Shown here: positions 48,261 to 55,291 of the stretch, piece after piece
Position numbering within the stretch: position 1 is the first letter of the stretch
How the letters are laid out: each line of letters begins with the position of its first letter
Source: Setaria digitata
Taxonomy: Eukaryota > Nematoda > Chromadorea > Rhabditida > Setariidae
DNA: 55,291 nucleotides
Assembly: GCA_003640385.1 (NCBI GenBank)
Contig: RCAB01000422.1
Coordinates: 1 to 55,291, forward strand
Direction: 5' to 3'
Notes under the pieces: model-generated
The model's input: only the letters and a program-made list of their open reading frames with translations
What the model was told of the DNA's origin: nothing
Database searches by the model: none
Position numbers and translations under genes: made by a program

Positions 48261-51200
48261 TGGATATTAGTGGGATTGAAGGAAACGTAACAGAGTCGAA
48301 AACGCTAACTTCCGTAACGCTTGATTCGGTTGACGTCGACGATCACGTACATTGCGCATATTGCTTCTGCGTAAATTGCCATTACAATCGTTGCGCATTA
48401 CGTTCATGTCCTGAATGCCATGCTGTACTACACAGTTGTAAACTTGAAGATCACTTACTCATTTGTGCCAAGGTAAGTTTCTTTTTCTCAAAGAAAAAAA
48501 GAATTTGAAATTAGCAGAAAGATAAATTAATTTGGTGGAAGTATCATCGTTCGGTTCACTTCTTTCAGACACTGCTGTGATAGTTGCTTATGTATTGATT
48601 GTTTCACTAAGACATCAATTTTATGAGCTATCAAAAACAGAACAGAAATATGAATTTAGAGGAAAAGAAATTTGATGGATAATATCCTTCTGAAGAAGAG
48701 AAATATAATCAGATGAAGCTTAATAATGTATTATAGCGAAGAGAAGAAAAAAAAAAAAGATGATGCATAAATGTGCTCTGCACGCAAAGGAATACACGAT
48801 CACGTGAAAATGCACTTTATCAAATGATAAATGCGTGAAATTGATAGGTTGTAAGTGATGAGAATACTAAAAAAAAAGAATATAAAATAATTTTTATTTG
48901 ATATAATTTAAAAATTTCGTAAATAGCGAAATTTAGTTCTCTTTGTTGACTTCCATTAACAAACTATTGTAAATAATACGTTGAATAATTTTGATATATA
49001 TTACGATGAAGAAGATCTTTACTTCAATGCTTAAATTTAGTAGGCTCAATTCTTTCTTTTTTTTTTTTTTTTGACCAGAAATATTGCAAATACTGTTTCA
49101 AAGGATGTCATCTTTTTTTTTTTTTTTTTTTGATACCATTGTTTTTTTTTTTCATCATTTTAACATTTCGAAATTTCTTACAAATTAGTGATTGAAACTT
49201 TAGGTTGCTAAAATCGGAATTCTTTTTAAATTTTATGATTTAAGGCTTATGTATCATGCTTATGTGCAGCATTCGGTTGTCCGGTACTGTTAAGACGTGA
49301 TCGAATGTCACAACATTTGGAACATTGTTGTGCTTCTGCAATATTTTGTGCTGTACAGTGGAATAGGCGAACTCTTAGTAATTATGCAAAACGTAAGTTG
49401 AAACGTTTCGCGAAAGGTCTCGAAAAACTCGAAGTAGCGCCTGAAATGGATGATCGTGAGATTGATGTTTGTGCAGCACTGGTTGATCAGGTTTCTTTCC
49501 GTTTCAACTCATGTGTGGAATAAATAATCGAGAAATTCTTAATTAACTGTGGCCTGCTGTTCTATTTCAATACGTTGTTGTTACAGAATCACCAAGCATA
49601 TATCAAAAATTCAGGTTAAATATGTTTGAATGTTGAGAAATACTTCCTTCATTTTTGTTCTTCTTGTTTTTTTTTCTTTTTTTGTTCTAGGAAGCAGTAA
49701 TTGATTCTTATCGAATAAGTCGCAAAGACCGGAAACATCTAACGGATTTCCAGAATCCATGTCATCCACTGATGCCGCTAAGATTATCGCTCGAAAAGTT
49801 GTCGTACTTTGCAGATGAAGATAGTAGTGACGAAGAAAATAGGCAAAAGGTTCCGTGAAAAACTTCCAATATAGCCTAATTTTAGACTAATTTTATGCAT
49901 GGTTTTTCTTATGTATGTATCCAAAAGTGACAGTATTGTCTATGGATGTGGAGTGGATGTAGAAATCGACTTATATTTAGAAAAAAAGTGCAACCTGCTG
50001 CTTACTCTATGCGCTATTTTCCGTGTATTTTTACTATCTGCACAGAAAATATTTATTTAAGGGATTTATTCATGTGTCATATAAAGGCTGATCAATATCT
50101 GTTAACAGTAACATTCAAGCTCTGCATATGTTGCATCTAATATTTTTCAGGAAATTCAGCTGAAATTCAAACATTCTCCATTTGAAAATTGCTACTTGTG
50201 TAAATTTGATCCAACCAGCCAGCATCTCCACGTTTTGGGTAATATTAGTTTCGAAGGAAAGGAGAAAACGACGGAAGAAGTGATACCATCTCTTAAAGTG
50301 TCATTTTTGCCACCATTCTATGAGATGAGACATTTATGTGTAAGTTTTGTAAACCAGTATTTCTTAGCGCAGTTCTTTTTCGTTAGTGTTGAAAATTTGT
50401 GAGGATATGCATCGTATAATTTTATTAAACTTTACAGTTGAATATTGGACGTGAACATTTTTCGGTATTCGCACGTAAAGGCGAGAATATGCCTTGTGTT
50501 CAGAAGGGAATTTCGATATATTCTTTTTGCTGTAACGAAAGCTTTCGCCGTGATGAGTATTGTACTCACTATGAATTGTCACATATGGGAGCTGATGATT
50601 GTATTGGACGTTGTCCGATGTATATCGATGGCTGTCCTTTCTATTATTGTAAAGCAAAACCATATTGGGGAGAATTGAGGTTTGTTATAAGTTTGTTCAT
50701 CTATTGCTCTTTTTTATTTATTTTATATTTTTCATTGAAAAGGTATCATTATTTGTGTTTGTCTGCTATTTCCCATTTAGTAAACCAACGAAGACTTAAC
50801 CGATGAACTCATTATACGAAATGGTTTGACGACTGGTATTATGAGCAGTGTTAAGGAGGTCTATATGTGACTAAATTTTGTATGCTAATAGGTTAATTTC
50901 CTGAGATGTATAGTTTTCAATTTCAAATAATGTTTGTGATCAGTGATCAATAATCTTAAGAATTTCTGGTTTCAACCATTTTTATTCATCACAGAAAATT
51001 GTATTTTAAGATTAAAAAAGCTATTTGTTGAGTTATTCGTAAGTTAAATTTTATTCTTTTTGATTTTTTTGTTTTAGGTATAATCGTTATTTGAACTGCA
51101 TCGTACATCGGCCACCCGAAACATTTGTTCTGCCATCTGATGGCTCACCTTTGTGTGATTTGCCACCAATAATACTGATTGAAATTTTGCAATATTTGGA

Positions 51201-52065
51201 TAGTGCGTCATTGCGTTGTTTATCATCGACATGTAAGCACATGCGGTTGATGTGTTTCGAAGTTGCTTCTGGTTCTGCAATGGTACATATTAAATGGGAA
51301 CGAGCCGAAAGCGGAAATTGGTCGGAAAAATGCTTTGTATGTTATTTTAAGGCTTCTTTTATAACTTGCTTCACTTGTAGCTAAAGATTAAATTCTGTTA
51401 GCTACACCAGATTTTGAAGAAAGGGAAACATTAACCAAACATTGGTGATATGTCAAATTGGATAGGCTTCAGTTGTAGATTCTTTTCTTTTTATTGGAGA
51501 TTTATTCATAAGGCGTTTGTAAACGTTTGTAAAGGTTAATTTGGAGTTAATCAAGGTTATCATATAGCATTTAAATGATTGCAAAATGATTGTTAAACAT
51601 TAACGTGCACTAAAATTCCTCAGTTTCATTCTTCCAACTGTCCAACAGATCCTGTGGTATCTTCTTCAGTGATGAGTAACATATATTACACACTGCATAT
51701 GTTTTACATTTTGGTTTTCATTTTTTTTTTTTTTTTTTTATTTTTATTTCAAAAAGTAGAGAAGTTATTTGAAGTGATTGACAGTGAAATTATTTCAGTA
51801 TTTTATAGTGAAGTGACTAATTTTCCTTTTACAGATGTGGGAGTTTAGTAAATGTCAGAAGCCGATTCATGAGTGGAGGAGTGCCAGTACCACTATTTTG
51901 AGCAGCCATTTGTCCGAATGTAAATTTAACGTTATGGAAGAATTCAATCGTGATCGCATCGCTTTGCTTCCAGCAATCAGGCAAGCTTTTTCGGAAACGG
52001 TTCATCCTATTGGAGGTCGAAACCAACGTCGCATAGAACAAATTATGCAGTCTATTAGGTTTTGA
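48260..52065 (+). CDS. F-box protein of the FBXO30/FBXO40 type (7 exons)
   Basis: Substrate receptor of an SCF (SKP1-CUL1-F-box) ubiquitin ligase, by family. Exons: 48260-48472, 49245-49490, 49691-49849, 50151-50339, 50438-50679, 51078-51336, 51835-52065; 512 residues, all phases match. Residues 32-69 are Cys/His-rich ('HCAYCFCVNCHYNRC', 'CPECHAVLHSCKLEDHLLIC') and 76-115 continue as a TRAF-like zinc finger ('FGCPVLLRRDRMSQHLEHC'), followed by 'AVQWNRR', the counterpart of the 'MEWNRW' signature in vertebrate FBXO30/40. The F-box is at about 374-415 ('LPPIILIEILQYLDSASLRC'). The last exon matches the family C-terminus ('HEWRSASTTILSSHLSECKFNV'). It is shorter than the vertebrate proteins, mainly through a reduced middle region. 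The start is the first ATG in frame with good context. FBXO40 acts in vertebrate muscle; no tissue role can be read from this sequence. Confidence 0.94.
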
Positions 52066-52813
52066 TTACTGTTTTATACATTGTTTGTGTCACAAGTTTC
52101 TTTCATTTATTCTGTCTTCTAAACTTCCTTATCTATGATGTATGTTATCACTTCTACCGCACTTCTTCAAATTATTTTAAAAATTAGTGTGCTTTAATAA
52201 TGTGCTTCTTTATTGCTTCTTCATTATTTTCGAAAAAAAAAAAAAAAATTCATTTAGGCGTATGTATTGATGCTTTTTTTTACTGTCACGATTATTGAAT
52301 TTTTTCATTTAAAAATTTTTAAAGAAAGATAAAAGGACGATTCATATTGCCATCGGTCGTATCTATTGTTTAATGAAGATAAAAGTTGAGTGGTGAGAAT
52401 CATTTCACATTTCAGTGCATTATAATACATTTCCTTTCGCCAACTCTAAAGTCCTAATTTTCTTTCCTTGCCACTGATAAAGAGGGAGTATTTAGCAGGG
52501 AAACTACTCTTTAAAATTATTAAACAAGCGAATTCAGTTTTTCAATTATTCAAGAAATAGTTTCGAATAACTCATTTTAAGTGTTTTCCCAACTATTCAT
52601 TTTAATAGTTAAGAAAACACTTCTTCGATAACATTAAAAGCATTGGTAAAGAGAAAGTAATGTTTATAAACTTTCGGAGATATTGAACAAGTAGTAGGTT
52701 AAATATTTAAATTGTGAGCAGTTGAAAAAATAAGTCCTTATGACTTTTTTTTTTTATACAAAAATCTAAAATTTTTCCCAACCCTAATATCTTTACATTT
52801 GATGTCCTCTATC

Positions 52814-52848
<35 letters not shown>

Positions 52849-55291
52849 TATGTTTGTGCATTTATGTATGTTTGTACTTTTGATTTAAATTTCGGGTCAT
52901 CTTCTGTAGTTCATTTTAAATAAAATTCAAAAAAAAAACATTGAAAGTAGTTTTTTTTTTATTTTGCTGCAATAATTAAAAATCGTATAACGATGTACCA
53001 TTTTAATCATTACTGCACATTTTCTTCATTTCCCTGTATGAAATTTCAGAATTCCTTGAAGCTTTCGTTTTGAAATTGGTCTTTTACTTGCCATATAATT
53101 TCCTCCTCTCTTTCCTTCCCAGGTTTCTTTTTTCCTCAGTTTTGTTTATTTATTTCCTAATCAAATTCTTGCAAATACTGTGGTTCTGTGGTTCAATAAA
53201 AAAAAAAATTCAATTTTTGGAATTAAGAAAATTCGAAAGACTTAAAAACAAAACTAACAATAGTAAATAAATAAACTTCCATACGAGAGACTGCATAAAT
53301 TATATTTAAAACGAGTAATAATTATGTAAAGTGGTAATTAATAATAATTGACATTTGTAATAGAATAGTAACAATTACAATAATTTATATTTTGCGTAAC
53401 TAAAATGAATAAAAACGAGCAGTTTTTTGTTTTTATTTTTAATTTTTTTATACAAAAATTAGTTATAATTTTTATAATACTTTCTTTTCTACTATTTTCT
53501 TTCATATTTTATTTTCCATACTTAAAATTAATAAAATTAAATATATTAAAGTAATTGAATTGCATTGCCCTTGTTCTTTTTTTTTTTTTTCCTTACTAAT
53601 CATTTTTTTCGAAGGTATTTTGTTCTATCTTCTTTATCATTTCAAGTTCCATTACAATTTTAAGAATATAAAATTGACCATAAGAGAGAATGGCACATTC
53701 ATTAAAAGCAAAAAAAATGTTTGTTTTATATCTCTTCGTATGTCCTCCATAAAACTTGTTTCATCTTTTACTCTTCATTTGGACCTTAATTCATTTTCTT
53801 CTTTCTTTTTTTTTTTTTTTTCTTGTGAAATCTTGTGAAATACTGAAGTTTTTCTTTTCCGAAAAACTTATCTATGCGTAAATTTGTTAAAAAAAAAAAA
53901 AAAAAAGAAAATATTGATTCAAATTTTATACTTGGAAAAGGAATAAATGAGTGCAAAATAATTTTTGAACTAAACCCATCACTTAAATGCTGCATCTCTC
54001 TTAACAACTGCACTGATAATTTTAGTGAAATGAACAATGAAAAAGCGAATTCTCCGTAAAATTACAATGAAAATCACATATGGTTATGTGGTTTTGATGC
54101 CTGAGGCCTAAGCATATTCTGTTTTGGACAACTGTGAAATCAGTACAAGTGATTTTCTAGCTTAGAATTATAATTTTATATAAAAACAAAATTTATTATA
54201 ATTTCTGGAAGCTGATGCAATTTTGAAGCATTTCATATGCATGTTAATCTGAAAGGACATGTGAATAAATTTTTTTAACAATAATGAAACAAAATTCATG
54301 ATCAACTAATCTAATTAAAGATTTTCAGTCATTTATTCTAAATATTCATTACAACTTAAGTTACTTTACACTTTCCCTGTTCAAAATAATTTCTAAATTA
54401 AAGAGAATCTCCCAATTCTGGTTATAATTTTAATGAAATTTAAAAGATATTTAATTTAATCAGACTGAAAATGAATCTGCTTCATACAATTAATGGAAGT
54501 ACCGATGATAATATTAAAATCCATAATACTGTGGTGATTGATATTAACATAATTGACTTTAACAATTAACAAATAATTAATAACAATTCTAAATCTCAAT
54601 AAAGGGAACAAACGATTTTTCGTATGAAGCATGCATAATCAGTGCAATAATTAAAAAACTAATTATTAGTCGATGTCAAAGATAAATGAATGAAGAATTG
54701 GAAGAAAGAAAGTGACAAACAAAATGAGATAAATCCAATGCAACTCCAACAAACGTAAACAATTATAACTGATAACAATGATTTTGATACTATTAGAAGC
54801 ACTGATAAAGTACCAGTATTAATGCTAATGTGAAACGGCAAAACGAATAAAAATTAATCTTTCTCATCGAAAGAACGTATACTTATTCCATTGCTAATGA
54901 AAAGGCAATGTTGACAGTGTATAATGATACTATTAAATAATAATAGTAAGAATCAAGATTAAAGACAGTAGCTAATACAGAACCGAAGATAAAAGATAAA
55001 ACAAAACATCATAAACAATTATATTTAGGCTCTCTAAAAATATGTGGTGATAATGATAACATGATACTGATAACAGTAATAAGAATCAATGCCATAGCAA
55101 TTGCAAAGCTTTACCACTGAAATGACAGTGAAGTACTGACTACGTTCTTCGTAATAAACATGCACAGGTGCTAGCAATGATGATAATAGCATTGATAAGA
55201 GCATATAAATATAGTATTTAAGAAAAACTATTATTGCACTACAATTGCCACTAAATATCATGTAATTATTAACAAAAATGATAGATAATAA
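52066..55291. other. 3' flank of the F-box gene and AT-rich spacer
   Basis: No further gene is supported. The first AATAAA after the stop that I noted is at 52919-52924, which would give a long 3' UTR of about 850 bases; an earlier variant signal is possible. Open frames at 53070-53270, 53560-53838 and 53786-54037 come from T and A runs. From about 54470 to the end, words such as 'actgataac', 'gataatgat' and 'aataatagtaa' dominate, like a decayed simple repeat. Confidence 0.5.

Noticed and set aside
53560..53838. 92-codon Phe-rich plus-strand frame
   Set aside because: Driven by T runs; no domain, no splice context.
1..55291. Transposase, reverse transcriptase, viral, bacterial endosymbiont or CRISPR sequence, and tRNA or rRNA genes
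   Set aside because: None recognised on either strand; a database search would be needed to exclude decayed fragments.

Overview
The window looks like nuclear DNA of a parasitic nematode, most likely a spirurid or filarial worm. The DNA is very AT-rich with long homopolymer runs. Genes are broken into many short exons (about 60-260 bases) by GT-AG introns. The proteins I can name are metazoan, and several first exons begin just after a 3' splice site with a very short leader, as expected for spliced-leader trans-splicing. The species call is inference: no spliced leader, rRNA or tRNA is present to fix it. I rebuilt five genes by joining reading frames across splice sites, checking exon phase at each join.

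Layout: (1) 3967-12856, minus strand: a complete 21-exon vigilin gene (multi-KH RNA-binding protein, 1267 codons, collinear with animal vigilins). (2) 19472-23749, minus: a nine-exon orphan gene without its 5' end, Ser/Asn/charged-rich, with two candidate alternative exons. (3) 26854-34601, minus: an eleven-exon model of 528 codons joining a Cys/His-rich, zinc-finger-like N-terminal half to two C-terminal immunoglobulin-like domains. I know no family with this architecture. (4) 38930-44440, plus: a BTB-BACK protein with a Ser/Thr/Gln-rich tail and no Kelch repeats. (5) 48260-52065, plus: a complete seven-exon F-box protein of the FBXO30/FBXO40 type (Cys-rich TRAF-like zinc fingers at the N-terminus, F-box near the C-terminus).

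Between genes lie AT-rich spacers of about 3-7 kb with little recognisable content. They hold several repeats: a degenerate minisatellite of about 33-base units at 47009-47820, a diverged direct repeat at 16094-16686, an inverted repeat closed by a (TA)n loop at 13151-13222, and many TGATAA/TTATCA motifs. Seven places show a single N flanked by two near-identical copies of the same sequence. These are almost certainly contig overlaps left unmerged by the assembler, and one hits an exon of gene 3.

The genes do not form an obvious pathway or operon: same-strand neighbours are kilobases apart. Vigilin is a cytoplasmic RNA/ribosome-associated protein; the BTB-BACK and F-box proteins are probable substrate adaptors of cullin-RING ubiquitin ligases (CUL3 and CUL1 respectively). 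The most novel content is gene 3, gene 2 with its possible mutually exclusive exons, and the paired upstream ORFs of the F-box gene, one of which ends in a TGATG overlap with the main start.
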